64,000 bases of DNA, from positions 10,663,845 through 10,727,844 of the forward strand of contig JAQFVV010000027.1 of assembly GCA_028023455.1 (NCBI GenBank). Reading direction: 5' to 3'. Numbering within the stretch: position 1 is the stretch's first letter; each line of letters starts with the position of its first letter. Source of the DNA: Epiperipatus broadwayi. Its lineage: Eukaryota > Onychophora > Udeonychophora > Euonychophora > Peripatidae. Position numbers and translations under genes: made by a program. Shown one piece after another: positions 15,560-26,727 of this stretch. Under the pieces are notes generated by a model that was not told the origin of the DNA, made no database searches, and saw nothing but the letters and a program-made list of their open reading frames with translations.

Positions 15560-17100
15560 CAACATTTGTACTACAAGAATGTAATAAATTTCTAGAAACA
15601 TGCAAACTTTGGAAAGTATTTCCTAATTGCTGCCAATTATACATTGCAAAGTCAATCTACAACCATGACAAAATTACCAATTTAAATTTCTTCTTAAAAC
15701 ATCCTTAAAGCAGTAAGAAGACCTTAAAATGCAATCAGCACTGACTTTGTAAGTTCCAAGATGTATTCAACACTCCCTCTGAAATGATAGATAAATGTCA
15801 CCTTCTTCCCTATAGCTTCAAGTGAAATATGACAATAAAATCAACTTTCTCACTAATAAATAATGAGTAACATTGACCCTAGCACTCAATCACAAATTTA
15901 TCAACTTAACAACCCTTGCTCCACTCAATCATATTGATAACACCTTTAATCGTGGCCCCCAATTCATTGGAGGTATCTGGCAGTACTTAGAGAATTGGCT
16001 GCTGAAATTGAAGCAAGTTTCAATGATAACCCTCAGCAAGACCCCATTATTAGACAAATTGTGAAAATCATTACCTCCAAACATTCCACTCTAAAAATAG
16101 GGAGTGGTGTAAAAGAATTGCTGCTGCCAAGCAATATTTTCTCAACATCAATATTATGTGCATCAAAGAAAATAAAGGCCATCATTTTGTGTTACTTCCC
16201 AAACATTTTATATTTAAAATAAATTCAGAATCTCAAATTTAAATGAATAATGTCTTACAACATCAAAAGACAAATTTTTATCTCCATCGCCCTCCATAAA
16301 ACTTTCACCAAACAGAAATATTACAGCATTAATCCCTCAGCAACCATTCATCCCAGATTATTTGCCAACATCAACTTACACAAAGATGGCTGCCCTCTTC
16401 AGCTAATGATTGATTTTGGCAGTATATATTTATGCCAAGATGATCAACCAATGGATTCTCAATCTACTTAGCTTCAGCCAATATATTGTGAAATTCTCAT
16501 TTGAGTGGGTTAATTTAAACACAAACTCTATTATAAATCAACATGACCATCTTGCATCACTTGATATTACTGAACTCTATGGTTCAATTCCTCACACAAA
16601 ACCCATTCAAGTGATCAAGCATGTATTAGAGCATGCAAAATATAATCCTCACAAAAAAGACTTCATTATTGAATGCCTAACTTGCATTCACAAAGACATC
16701 ATGACTTTATTTGATAAAGTTTATTATAAAATGAAAAGACACTGGCCATAGTATTCCCCATAAGTGACCTAATCTCAAGTATCTTATTACTCAATCTCTT
16801 TGAAGAAAGGATACTACCTGCATATAATGCCTTACACCCCTCTTTATTATATGTGTGCTATATGGATGACATTTTTATTTGCCCTCCAGACTCCTTGATT
16901 AGCCAAATCCATCAGGGCCTTGCTCATGTAATATCTCTCATATGAACCAGAAAAAAACAATGCTAATTGTAATAGTATCAAGTTCTTCAAACTCTATATA
17001 CAGCATGGCCATGTCTCAATTACAAAATGTTCAAAAAATCTATACATATTTATGTATTCAACTACCGAAAATAACTCATACCAACTGCTTATAAATTAGC
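15560..17100 (+). pseudogene. Decayed Penelope-like element (PLE) reverse transcriptase
   Basis: Fragments in PLE order on the plus strand. An N-terminal region (15870-16220) includes EIEASFNDNPQQDPIIRQIV and then, in a shifted frame, AAAKQYFLN and GHHFVLLPK. The segment at 16300-16470 encodes SINPSATIHPRLFANINLHK followed by DGCPLQLMIDF, the PLE finger/palm start. Next come HDHLASLDITELYGSIPH (RT motif with catalytic Asp, about 16540-16600) and DFIIECLTCIHKD. CYMDDIFI at 16856-16879 is the catalytic double-Asp box. After it, SIKFFKLYIQHG and STTENNSYQ match the region after the box. Stops and frameshifts disable it. No GIY-YIG endonuclease was recognised. Confidence 0.75.
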
Positions 17101-17142
17101 TGGGCTTAAAGCCTTCCTACACTGTAACCACCATCTTTGCAA

Positions 17143-17308
17143 ATTTTAATCTGAATAGAGTTCACAATTTTTGCCTAGTGCACTTTTGACTAAGTTATAT
17201 TAGTTTCTCTAAAAAGGCTGTAAATCTTCTCTAGTGTCAGACACCATGACTAATATAACTTAGTCAAAAATGCACTAGACAGAAATTGCAAACTTTATTC
17301 AGATTTAA
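17143..17308. mobile_element. MITE-like hairpin, about 165 bp
   Basis: The arms AATCTGAATAGAGTTCACAA ... TTTTGACTAAGTTATATTAG (17149-17206) and CTAATATAACTTAGTCAAAA ... TTTATTCAGATTT (17252-17306) are inverted copies of about 58 bases with a 45-base spacer. It lies just after the PLE remnant and has no coding capacity. Confidence 0.85.
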
Positions 17309-17309
17309 G

Positions 17310-19320
17310 TTTAACTCATATATTTTTTTTTTGCATATAGTTATTTTCCATATTACATTTCCTTGAGATATTATGTACCAAAATTTTCAACTTTATATTA
17401 AAACCTATATTTTTGTTTTAATTTTGTTTATATAATAATCTTAATCTTAATTTATATATGCAAATTATACATATAAAAAGCATCTGTGAAATATATATGT
17501 GTGTGTATTGAAAAGTATTGTACACTTGCAGTTTAATAAACAATATGTATATTCTAACCAAAGTTCATTAACAAAATGTAAACTATTATATACTATGTAT
17601 GATATATACAGTGGGAGAGAGGCTTGGAATCTTTTAGTTTTTTCTATTTTTTTTTTAGAATCTTTAGTAGTAGATTGAATTAAATTTATATTTTTTATTT
17701 GATCATATTTACCTTTATTTTTTTTTATACTTTCAGAAATTTTGAATTATTTATTACAAATATACATTTATAAATGAAAATTATTTTTAAAAATATTATT
17801 TTAACTTTGAAAATATAGATTTTTTTTTGATAAAAATAATAACTTTTCTCTTGTTGGTTGTTACACTACTCATAAAAATATTAAGCTAAAGATATCAGAA
17901 TTCTTTTCATTTAGTTTGTAAAGCCTGAATAAACTGTTGTTCAGACTATTCAGAGCTTTTTTTTTTTTTAATTTAATACTATTTATAATTTTAAAAAAAA
18001 TGTCAAAAAATAAATCTGTTATGGTCAAAGGATTCTTTTTCTGCCCATTATAAATTGCAGTCATATATTATATTGATTTCACTTGACCTGTCTTTTTTAA
18101 AAAAAATTATTTTGAAATAAAATCTGAATCTAGTCACAATATTATTCTAAAATAATAAATATTACAACAATATATTGTAAATAATAATCATAAATAAGTA
18201 ACAAAACTATACAAAATATATATTTTCATTTCCAAAACTTAACAAAATATTAAATGTACTTTGAGCTCTGCACATATTTTTGTGTGGAGAGAATGAGAAA
18301 GTAGTAATTAGTAACATTATTAGGCTGGCTGTCAGTCCTTTGGAAAAAAATTCTTACTAACACTTGAGATTTTAAGAATATTTTTTGTTTTGGGTTAACT
18401 GTCTAATAAATACAAAACTGGACAAATAGCTCTATTTTAAAGCTGAAACATAACAATGCTATCAAAATATATCATCATGTCATGTAGTTGGCATTTGTTC
18501 AGTTAATCCAAGGCTTTCATTGAATGTGTTTTAGGGTGATCTTCTTTTCTAACAAAATAAATATTAGATTATGTAATAGTTTATTTTCAAATAATTCTTG
18601 ATATATTATAACATGGAAATGGGAATATACATTATTAACTGCATTTAGTCAATTTTTATACACACATATACCTATGTATCCAGAGGCCCTTCAAAATTCA
18701 AAATAAGAATGTGGGGAGAGAAAGAGAAGAAATGAGAGTTTTCACTTACAGGGCTGAAAACAGGACTCCAGGATCAGTTAGTTATGAATCACAGAAACAA
18801 GTGAGCTGATCAGATCCAGATAATACTTGGATAGGGTAGATTCACTCTAGCATTGTTAGTATCATAAAACGCTGTTGGCACAGAACTTATTGACAGGGGT
18901 CTGAGACTATTAGTTCTGATGGTCCTCAAGTGCTGTAGTTGCTTTCATTGCAGAGTCATCAAATCAGTACAAATTGGCTTACATTTTTGTCTCTTGGTAT
19001 GTCTGCTTAGAAAAGTTTTCCTCAAATATTTTTTGGGCAATTTAATTGTAAAATTAAGACCACTTTATGAGCCATAACATTGCTTTGTCTTCTCCTATAT
19101 TTTTGTTTAACATATTGAGTTGCCAAGTTGAGGCCCCTAACATTGTGAGGCTCAGGACAGTTGTCCCTCCTGTCCCCTCTCTGATTGGTCATGCATATGA
19201 CAAATTTCTTCTACAAACTATTGATAAACCTAATTTTATTTTTATAATAAAAAGTACTTATAAATTTTTAGAAAATATTTTTTGCAATTATTTATTGAGG
19301 CAATTCAAATCAGTATAAAT
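17310..19320. other. Unassigned intronic DNA
   Basis: AT-rich with several T and A runs. 18660-18960 is less AT-rich and less repetitive (starts CCAGAGGCCC, ends near GCAGAGTCATC) but has no open frame, splice pair or known motif. I see nothing else to annotate. Confidence 0.4.
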
Positions 19321-19567
19321 GTAATTATTGAAAAACATAATTATTAATGCTGTACTTAACCTGAAAGTTCCACTTGAATCTCAATGTTTTCTTTGCTTTC
19401 TGTAAGCAAACAAAATAAAATGATATTTTTTTTTTAAAAAAAAAAAGCTTTTACAAACAAGTTTATAAAAACAAAAAAAGGAAAAAAATTATAAAATAAA
19501 ACCATTTTAAAACATCACTTTAAAGAGAAATTAATTATATATAAAATGATATATTATATAGCTATTA
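19320..19567 (+). repeat. Left flanking direct repeat of fold-back G
   Basis: GTAATTATTGAAAAACATAA, TTCTGTAAGCAAACAAAA and AAAACCATTTTAAAACATCA recur in the same order and orientation at 23345-23605. The pair sits immediately outside the inverted arms. Confidence 0.85.
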
Positions 19568-20066
19568 AAATGAACAATTCATTATTCATTTCAATAAAAA
19601 AAAATTGTTTTCTTTCTTCTAAGTAAACTGATATGCAAATTTGATTTTAAAAAAAAGGTATTGAAAAGAGTTTGCACTTTTTTTCTTATAAATTCAACTC
19701 TTCTTCATTTGGAAAATTGGAATATCACCTCATTCAAATCGCAGGATTTTCACTATGCTTTGTGAATAAAGGGAAGGACCCTACTAATAGTTATCTAGAT
19801 CTGATCTGGAACACTTTTGAATGACACTTTGGATAATACCAGCTGAAATGAAAAGATAGTGCTTATTTTAAATGATATCTAAAAATTACAAGACTATATT
19901 ATCACTGTAAATGGACTTTTAATATTTATCAGAAAAGAAAAAAATTATAATTATTTTGTTTTGGTGAATCTTATATTTAAAGTCTGATTGGTACTTTATT
20001 TTAACGAATCTGAATTTGTAAATAATGCTTATCTGGATATTATTTTGAAACCCCCCCCCACCAGTT

Positions 20067-20515
20067 AAAAAAAAAGAAAGGAAGGAAAAAATAAAGAAAT
20101 CAAGCAAGAAAGAAAGTAAAAAAGCAAGAAAGAAAGAATGAAAGAAAGCAAGAAAGCAAGCAAGAAAGAAAGAATGAAAGAAAGCAAGAAAGAAAAAATC
20201 AAAAAGAAAGCAAGCAAGAAAGAAAGAAAGAAAGAAAGAAAGTAAGAAAGAAAGAAAGAAAAAAGCAAGCAAGAAAGAAAAAAATCAAAAAGAAATCAAG
20301 CAAGAAAGAAAGAAAGCAAGAAAAGAAAGAAAGAAAGTAAGAAAGAAAGAATGAAAGAAAGAAAGCAAGCAAAAAAGAAAGCAAGCAAGAAAGAAAGAAA
20401 GCAAGAAAGAAAAAAGCAAGAAAGAAAAAGGAAAACAAAAAGAAAGCAAGCAAGAAAGAAAGAATGAATGAAAGAAAGAAAGAAAAAGCAAGAAAGAAAG
20501 AAAGAAAGAAAGAAA
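20067..20515 (+). repeat. GAAA/GCAAG purine-rich simple repeat, about 450 bases
   Basis: Nearly all purine on the plus strand: variants of AAGAAAG, GCAAG and AATGAAAG. Corresponding positions in the opposite arm (near 22720-22750, TTTCTTTCTTTTTCC) and in the relative at about 55425-55440 hold only short stubs, so the expansion happened in this copy alone. The poly-Phe/Ser/Leu open frames on the minus strand here are by-products. Confidence 0.95.
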
Positions 20516-23033
20516 TTTGTAAAAATTTATCTTTATTTGTTGAAATTATTATTATTATTTTTTTTTTTTAAAAATTATTATATATCACAGATATATGCTA
20601 AGCTTATGAATTTTATATAAGTTATTAATAAGAGAAAAAGGTAACGGAATAATGATAATCATGTAAATGAAATGCACACATATAAATTGCCTAAATCTTA
20701 AATAATTGTAGTTAACAATATAGTTATTTCTATTAGTCACATTAGTTTGTAATTAAACTTATATTTGATTGCTGAAAATTGGATTTTATGTAGATACACA
20801 CAGTTGTTTATTCAATGTTTAATAGTTAACATATGTTCACATTTATATGGGGGAATATATTTCTATCAGTTTAATGAGTTAGAGATCAACCTCAGAAGAA
20901 GCTATCCTTATATATATATAAAATTAGGTTTAGGGCCCAAAAGGTCATTCCTTATAATTATTGTATAGAAGGTTCATTCAATTAAAATTAAAACCAAAAG
21001 ACCATTCCTTTATAGTTATTATTATATAAATGGTTATGTTTAGGATTAGGATCTAAAAAAAGACCATTCCTTATGATTAATGTGATAAAGATAGCATTGA
21101 TGTTTATCCCATATAGAGAGTATGTATCTGTAAGTACTAGGAGACATGCATAGAATTATAATTAAGTCTATTGAAGCCTGGGTTAAGGTATAGCAAATGT
21201 GTTATATTATCTATGAATATATTAAAATTATATGTATAAAGATTAAAGAACTTTGTTAAAAAAATAAATTGCATATCAACTAATGATTATACTTTGTAAA
21301 TAAATTACTGCTGCATAATTTGTTAATTTTATTAAAGAAAATAATTTTTACACCAATCAATAAGTACACTTGTAAGTAAATTATTATTACATGATTTGTT
21401 ACTTCCTTTACATAAGACTGCACAATCTATCATCATTCTTTCATCACCCATCAGGGGTAATTTATGTTCTCCTTGATTTAGCCCAGGATTACAAATGGGG
21501 CTGTGTAAGAACTACATTATTATATTAAATAAAATTTTATTTCCTAATGCTCAAATCCCAAAATTTACAAATATTATATATTATTATGTAATGATCAGAC
21601 TAAGTATATTTTAACATTTTACAATTTCTCTATTTATTTAAGTAAATTATATGGATGAACCCCTGGATTTAAACATCAGGAAATAAACTAACATGTGTAT
21701 ATTTAAAATAATATTTATTCAATATAATAATATAACCATTGCACATCCCCATTTGTAGTGTTAGCCTAAATCATGGAGAACATAAGTTACTCCTGGTGAA
21801 TGATGATAGGTCATGAAATCTTATATAATCAAAGTAACAAATCATGTAATTATTTATTTACAAATGCATTTATTAATTGAGATACAATCTATTTTCTTTA
21901 ATAAAATTAACAAATCATGTAACAGTAATTTATTTATAAAGTATAATCATTAATTTATATGCAATTTATTTCTTTAACAAAGTTTATTCATCATAATATT
22001 AATATATTCATAGATAATGCAACACACTCATCATATTTTTAACCCTAACTTTTAATAAACTTAAATATAATTCTACATATGTATAATTTCATAAATATAA
22101 CATTTCTTTGACCCGTATGTCTTTTAATACTTACACATACATATGCTTTATATGGATTAGACATCAACATTACCTTTATCATAATAATCATAAGGAATGT
22201 TGCATTTATATCCTAATCCTAATCATAACCATTTACATAATAATAATTATAAAGGGATTGTTTTTTGATCCTAACCCTAACTGAATAAACTTCTATACAA
22301 TAATTATAAAAAGTGGCCTTTTGGTCCTAAACCTAATTTGATACAACTACAATTTACATAGGAATCACTTATTCTAAGATTGATCCCTAACTCATTAAAC
22401 TGATAGGAGTATATTGTCTCATATGGATGCAAACATATGTAAACTATTAAAGGTTGAACAAACCACTGCATATATATAAATCCATCTACATAAAATCCAA
22501 TTTTCAGTAATCAAATATAAGTTTAACTATGAACGAATGAGAGTAATGTAAATAATTACATCATTAATTTATATGTTTACATTGCATTTATCTGATTATT
22601 ATTATTTCTTTACCTCTTCCTCTTATTAATAACATGAAATTCATAAGCTTAGATATGTGATATATAATAATTATTTTTTTTACAAAAAAAAAAGTTAATA
22701 AGTAAAGAGAATTTATTACAAATTCATTTCTTTCTTTTTCCTTTTTTACAATTGATATATATATATATATTCTGATAATAAGCACTACTTACAAATTCAG
22801 ATTAGTTAAAATAAAGTACAAATCAAACTTTAAACACCAAAACAAAATAATTTTCATTTACTTTTTTTCTGACAAATATTAAAAGTCTATTTATGATGAT
22901 AATATAGTCTTGCAATTTCTACATGTCATTTAAAATAAGTTCTATCTTTTTATTTTAGTCACAGTTATTCATCTATCATTCAAAAATATTCCAGATCAGA
23001 TCTAGCTAACTATTAGTGAAAATCCTGGGATTT

Positions 23034-23138
23034 TTTTTCCTCATGTGTCATAGCATCAGCAGGGAAGCGAACCCGCGAACACGGGACAACTGCTTGTAAA
23101 GCAGCTGTCGCTGACCTCTCGACCACCAATGCTTGACA
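23034..23138 (-). mobile_element. tRNA-Val-like SINE (family C), copy 1
   Basis: On the minus strand: TCAAGCATTGGTGGTCGAGA, an anticodon arm GCTGC-TTTACAA-GCAGT whose loop would read UAC (Val), a B-box-like GGGTTCGCTTCCC, GCTATGACACATGAG, then an A tail. About 105 bases in total. A 15-base target duplication, AAAATCCTGGGATTT (23019-23033) and AAAATTCTGGGATTT (23139-23153), brackets it with one mismatch. The insertion is inside the right arm of fold-back G and therefore younger than it. Confidence 0.88.
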
Positions 23139-23344
23139 AAAATTCTGGGATTTGAATCAAGTGACATCCCAATTTGACAAACAAAGAAAATTTGATTTTG
23201 TAAGAAGAAAAAAGTTCCATTTTTTACACTCTTTTCAGTTCTTTTTTTTTTTTTAAACCAAATTGCATATCACTTTGTTTAGAAAAAAAAAAAGTTTTTT
23301 TATCGAAATGAATAATGGATTGTTCATTTTAAAAAGTCATTATA

Positions 23345-23605
23345 AAATGTAATTATTGAAAAACATAAGTATTAATATTGTACTTATCCTAAAAGTCCAA
23401 TTTATTCATTTCTAAAATCCTATACTTGAATTTCAATGTTGTCTTTGTTTTCTGTAAGCAAACAAAACAAAAAGATTCTTTTTTTAAAAAAAGCTTTTAC
23501 AAAAAAAGTTTATTAAAAACAAAAAAAAAGAAAAAAATATAAAATAAAACCATTTTAAAACATCACTTTAAAAAGAAATGAATTATATATAAAATGATAT
23601 AGGTA
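23345..23605 (+). repeat. Right flanking direct repeat of fold-back G
   Basis: Same-orientation partner of 19320-19567, a little longer because of an extra ATTTATTCATTTCTAAAAT-type stretch in the middle. Both copies are outside the inverted arms and similarly diverged from each other. Confidence 0.85.
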
Positions 23606-23757
23606 TGTAATACATACTGTTTTTTCACAATGTTTACTGAAAGTAAAATTTACTTCATTTAGATTTCTGAATATAGATGTAATATGGAAAGAAGCCAAAG
23701 ATTTAAACTTGTTGAATGCAATGGGAAAAGTAAATGGTAACACATAATTTATTAAAT

Positions 23758-24310
23758 CATCATCATCATTATTATTATTGCAAACTTTGTGCTTATTATT
23801 CTATAACTTTTACTTTTAAATAAATATATGTATAATGTCATTATCATTTTCAACCATTGTCAATCCACTGCAGAATGAAGGTTTCTCCAAACCTAATCCA
23901 GTTTCTCCAATCCCTAACCTCTCTTATCTAATTTACCCAGCACATTTCATTACATCCATTCATCTCACATGCGGTCGCTTTCTAAGTCTTCCAATGATGT
24001 CAATCACGTCTGTTTATTCTCTCACCCATGTATTTCATTTTCAATCCTTTCTTGATACTTCTAGCATATATCTTTTCATTGAATAATCTGAAGCCTCTGT
24101 TTTGCTCTTCTGTTACATGTCCAAGTTGCAGATTCATATGTAAGAACTGGAATACCTTCCTTTTCAATCATATTTCTTATGTTATTTCTACCAAAAGCAC
24201 TTCATCTAAATTTAATTCTATAATTAATTTCATCCATTATGTTTCCATCTGTATTAACAATCTGATTAAGATATTTATAGTTGTTAACATCTTCTAATTC
24301 TTAGATAGTC
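23758..24310 (-). pseudogene. 3' fragment of the RTE LINE, copy 3
   Basis: Matches the end of the RTE remnant at 3450-4040: AATCCACTGCAGAATGAAGG (compare AATCCATTGCAGGATGAAGG at 3478), TCTCACCCATGTATTTCATT, and a region encoding ...EINHRI near 24200-24290. The 3' end again abuts a CATCATCATCATTATTATT simple repeat (23760-23780), typical for RTE tails. Confidence 0.8.
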
Positions 24311-25075
24311 AACTAATAGAAGGAAGATAAACTAAGCGTTCAGGCAACTTACTTAGGTCAAATATGAGCCAATACCATGCTCATGAAAAAGCATAAATAT
24401 GAATAAAATATGATGCAATCATTCTTATTTATAATTGTAAATTATCACATACCTATGATATTGAACTCATAATTTACTATTAATCTTTACATTTGAAGAT
24501 CGTTATTATGATATATAATGGATGTTGCTTAAATGAAGTCAAAAGTTTCTGTGCATTGTCCATATACCTAGTGAAGTTTTTTTTTTTGTGCAGCACAAAT
24601 AAACCTATTTACTTTTTACCCCCTTTTATATTCTTCCAATCTACAATAACCAAATCATTCTTTCTGACAATTTTCTTTTTTATTATTATTATCATTAACT
24701 TTTACTGCAGCTCTACCTAGTATTAGTTCACAGCAATTAATAATATAATAATTTACAAACATCTTTGAAAAACATTTAAATGATATCAACAAAACATTTG
24801 TGGATAAGCATTTCCCATTTTTTCTATATCTTCATTATTTCTTCTTCTTTTTTTGCCTACTTTCTTTTTTTCTTTTCCTCCTCAACTAATTTCGTACCCA
24901 TAACATGCTTTAGCTAATTTATTTTCCTTGCTATATTATCAAATGATAATCCTTTTATAAGCGGTTAGTTTTGGAAATAACAAGTATTATATGCAACAAA
25001 TAATACATAAAAAGAATATGTATTAAAACAAAGTAGATTACAATTGATTTTAATGCTTTCTATAAAAAGAAATCA
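24311..25075. other. Unassigned intronic DNA
   Basis: AT-rich, with T-rich patches (24580, 24840-24880). Open frames are short and have no family resemblance. Nothing further seen. Confidence 0.4.
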
Positions 25076-25087
25076 GATTATTTTTTT

Positions 25088-25184
25088 CTCATGTGTCATA
25101 GCATAGGCCGGGAAGCGAACCCGTTAACCCGGAACAAATGCTTGTAAGGCAGCTGTGCTGATCTCTCGACCACCAACGCTTGAC
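25088..25184 (-). mobile_element. tRNA-Val-like SINE (family C), copy 2
   Basis: Same module as the copy at 23034, with the head at the right end (complement of CACCAACGCTTGA) and the A tail at the left. Target duplication GATTATTTTTT is seen at 25076 onward and at 25185-25195. Confidence 0.88.
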
Positions 25185-25468
25185 GATTATTTTTTAATAT
25201 TAAAAATACATATAAATGAATTGTTTTACCTACTCATTGGCGTTTTTTTAGTAGATATAATTGATAGTTTAATTAAATTAAAAAATTTAACTAGCATATT
25301 AATATACATATACATTGCACATAAGTTTGTAATTTAAATAAAACAAAATAAAATTTCTTGTCTATTTAACATTCATAATATGTTAAAATCTTTAATATAT
25401 ATTCTCATTGCTTTTAAATAAAAATTACTGAATAAATCCAAATTTTAAAAAAAGAAATACTTGTTTTG

Positions 25469-25571
25469 CATTGGTGGTCGAGAGGTCAGCGCGACTGCCT
25501 TGCACTTGCAGGCAGTTGCCCGGGTTGCGGGTTCGCGTCCCGGCCGATGCTATGACATTTTAAAAAAAAAA
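25469..25571 (+). mobile_element. tRNA-Val-like SINE (family C), copy 3
   Basis: Plus-strand copy: CATTGGTGGTCGAGAGGTCA, an anticodon arm CTGCCTTGCACTTGCAGGCAG that differs from the TTTACAA loop of the others, a B-box-like GGGTTCGCGTCCC, GATGCTATGACA and an A tail. AAATACTT on both sides may be a short target duplication. Confidence 0.88.
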
Positions 25572-25669
25572 ATACTTAGAAGGCAAATTAATTACATTTG
25601 TTTTTAAAATTGTCTATGAATATATATATATATTAACGTTTAAATATGCAATAACTATTATAATGTTTA

Positions 25670-26115
25670 ATTAGAAGGATTTGAACTCAGACTTTCAAGC
25701 TCCCTACTTTTATTCACTCCATCTTATGCCAACATAACCACATATGTGTGACATAGATAAATGATCTCCAATATATGTATTTCATGCTGAACCAGCATTC
25801 ATCAGTTGGATCATTATTTCCCACACATATATGTAATCAGTGCTCAGTTTATATTAAGATAGCAAATCTTCAAACTTTAATGAACAGGCTTCAATCTTCT
25901 CCATCCTCCAACTCTTCAGCCATCTGTATTTTTGAAAATCTGATGATGGAATGCTCAAAGCCCTTGTTGAAAGATGGAGAAGATTGAAGCCTGTCCATTA
26001 AAGTTTGAAGATTTGCTATCTTATTGTAAACTGAGCACTTATTATATATATATATATATATGTGGAAAATGATGATCTGGACCAACTGATGAGTTCAGAT
26101 TTAATACAAAATATG
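25670..26115. mobile_element. Fold-back repeat with hammerhead modules and tRNA-like end (family B), copy 1
   Basis: Inverted arms meet at about 25950. AAATCTTCAAACTTTAATG and GGCTTCAATCTTCTCCATC on the left are matched by GATGGAGAAGATTGAAGCC and CATTAAAGTTTGAAGATTTG on the right. Read on the minus strand, the left arm runs core, hammerhead (25760-25816), a short spacer, then a tRNA-like segment with A-box-like TGGCATAAGATGG and B-box-like GAGTTCAAATCC (25683-25725). The right arm has the core and a degraded hammerhead (about 26070-26125) but lacks the tRNA-like end. Confidence 0.75.
25760..25816 (-). ncRNA. Hammerhead ribozyme motif (type I), family B copy 1
   Basis: On the minus strand: CCAA, then the core CTGATGA (25805-25799), stem II ATGCT-GGTTC-AGCAT (five perfect pairs), GAAA (25783-25780), stem III ATACATAT, cleavage base A, then TTGG pairing with CCAA. 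All invariant core bases are present. Stem II keeps pairing through an A-U pair where other copies have G-C. The outer part of stem I is shortened by a small deletion (GATCCAA where others have GATCTGGACCAA), so activity may be weak. Confidence 0.7.
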
Positions 26116-26615
26116 TATAATATATAACTATTGTATTCTGTCTGCATTAGCTGAATGTTATTCAAAGTACAGTACAAAAACAGTCATTGTAGTAATCAGA
26201 ATTGTTTTAAATCCTAATAAAAAAGGAAATATCATCCGAACAAAACAATATATTTTCTGTACTTACTTTTGACATCTATAATTAAAACCAGTAATTCATT
26301 TTATTCACTCCTTGTCCAGAGAGTAGTTATAGAATTACTATCTGATATTCATTGATTACTCGTGCTTATAATATATTGCTCTGGAATAGAATAAATAAAA
26401 TAAATTATTATTTAGAATTGAAGATATTTTAGGTTCTGAAATTATGATTCATTTTTATCTCAATGAATTTACTATTTTTTGTTGTTAGTTGACTCACAGT
26501 ATTTAATTTTTTTTCACAATTAATATATTTTTATATATTATCGTTGTTTTCATAATATTAAGTGTTTCAAGTTCCGTTTACAAAAACATGGTGAGTCCCA
26601 TATCCTTGGTGATAG

Positions 26616-26727
26616 TTTTTTTTTCTTTTCTCATGTGTCATAGCATCAGCCGGGACGCGAACCCGCTAACCTGGGACAACTGCTTGTAAAGTAGCTGTCG
26701 CTGACCTCTCGACCACCAATGCTTGAC
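26616..26727 (-). mobile_element. tRNA-Val-like SINE (family C), copy 4
   Basis: Minus-strand copy almost identical to copy 1: GCTTGAC boundary at 26721-26727, an anticodon loop reading UAC, the CGCGTCCCGGCTGATGCTAT segment and an A tail appearing as T and C-interrupted T runs on the plus strand. Confidence 0.88.

Larger units (their letters stand above)
19568..23343. mobile_element. 3.8 kb fold-back (long inverted repeat) element, family G
   Basis: The left arm (about 19568-21540) and right arm (about 21660-23343) are inverted copies over their whole length. ATTCATTATTCATTTC near the left end matches GAAATGAATAATGG near the right end. TTAGGTTTAGGGCCCAAAAG (20925) matches the inverted CTTTTGGTCCTAAACCTAAT (22317-22337). 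TGGTTATGTTTAGGATTAGG (21030) matches CCTAATCCTAATCATAACCA (22211-22230). The spacer is about 100 bases. There is no open reading frame of note, so it is non-autonomous. The left arm carries a 450-base purine tract, and the right arm carries a tRNA-Val-like SINE insertion. Direct repeats of about 250 bases flank the whole structure (19320-19567 and 23345-23605). A one-arm relative is at 54565-57900. Confidence 0.85.

Noticed and set aside
19919-20491. Four overlapping minus-strand open frames rich in Phe, Leu and Ser
   Set aside because: They are translations of the complement of the GAAA/GCAAG purine tract. Simple-sequence shadow, no start context or homology.
22040-22290. CCTAACCCTAAC-type telomere-like motifs
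   Set aside because: Only one or two irregular units, present in both arms of fold-back G as part of ordinary element sequence.
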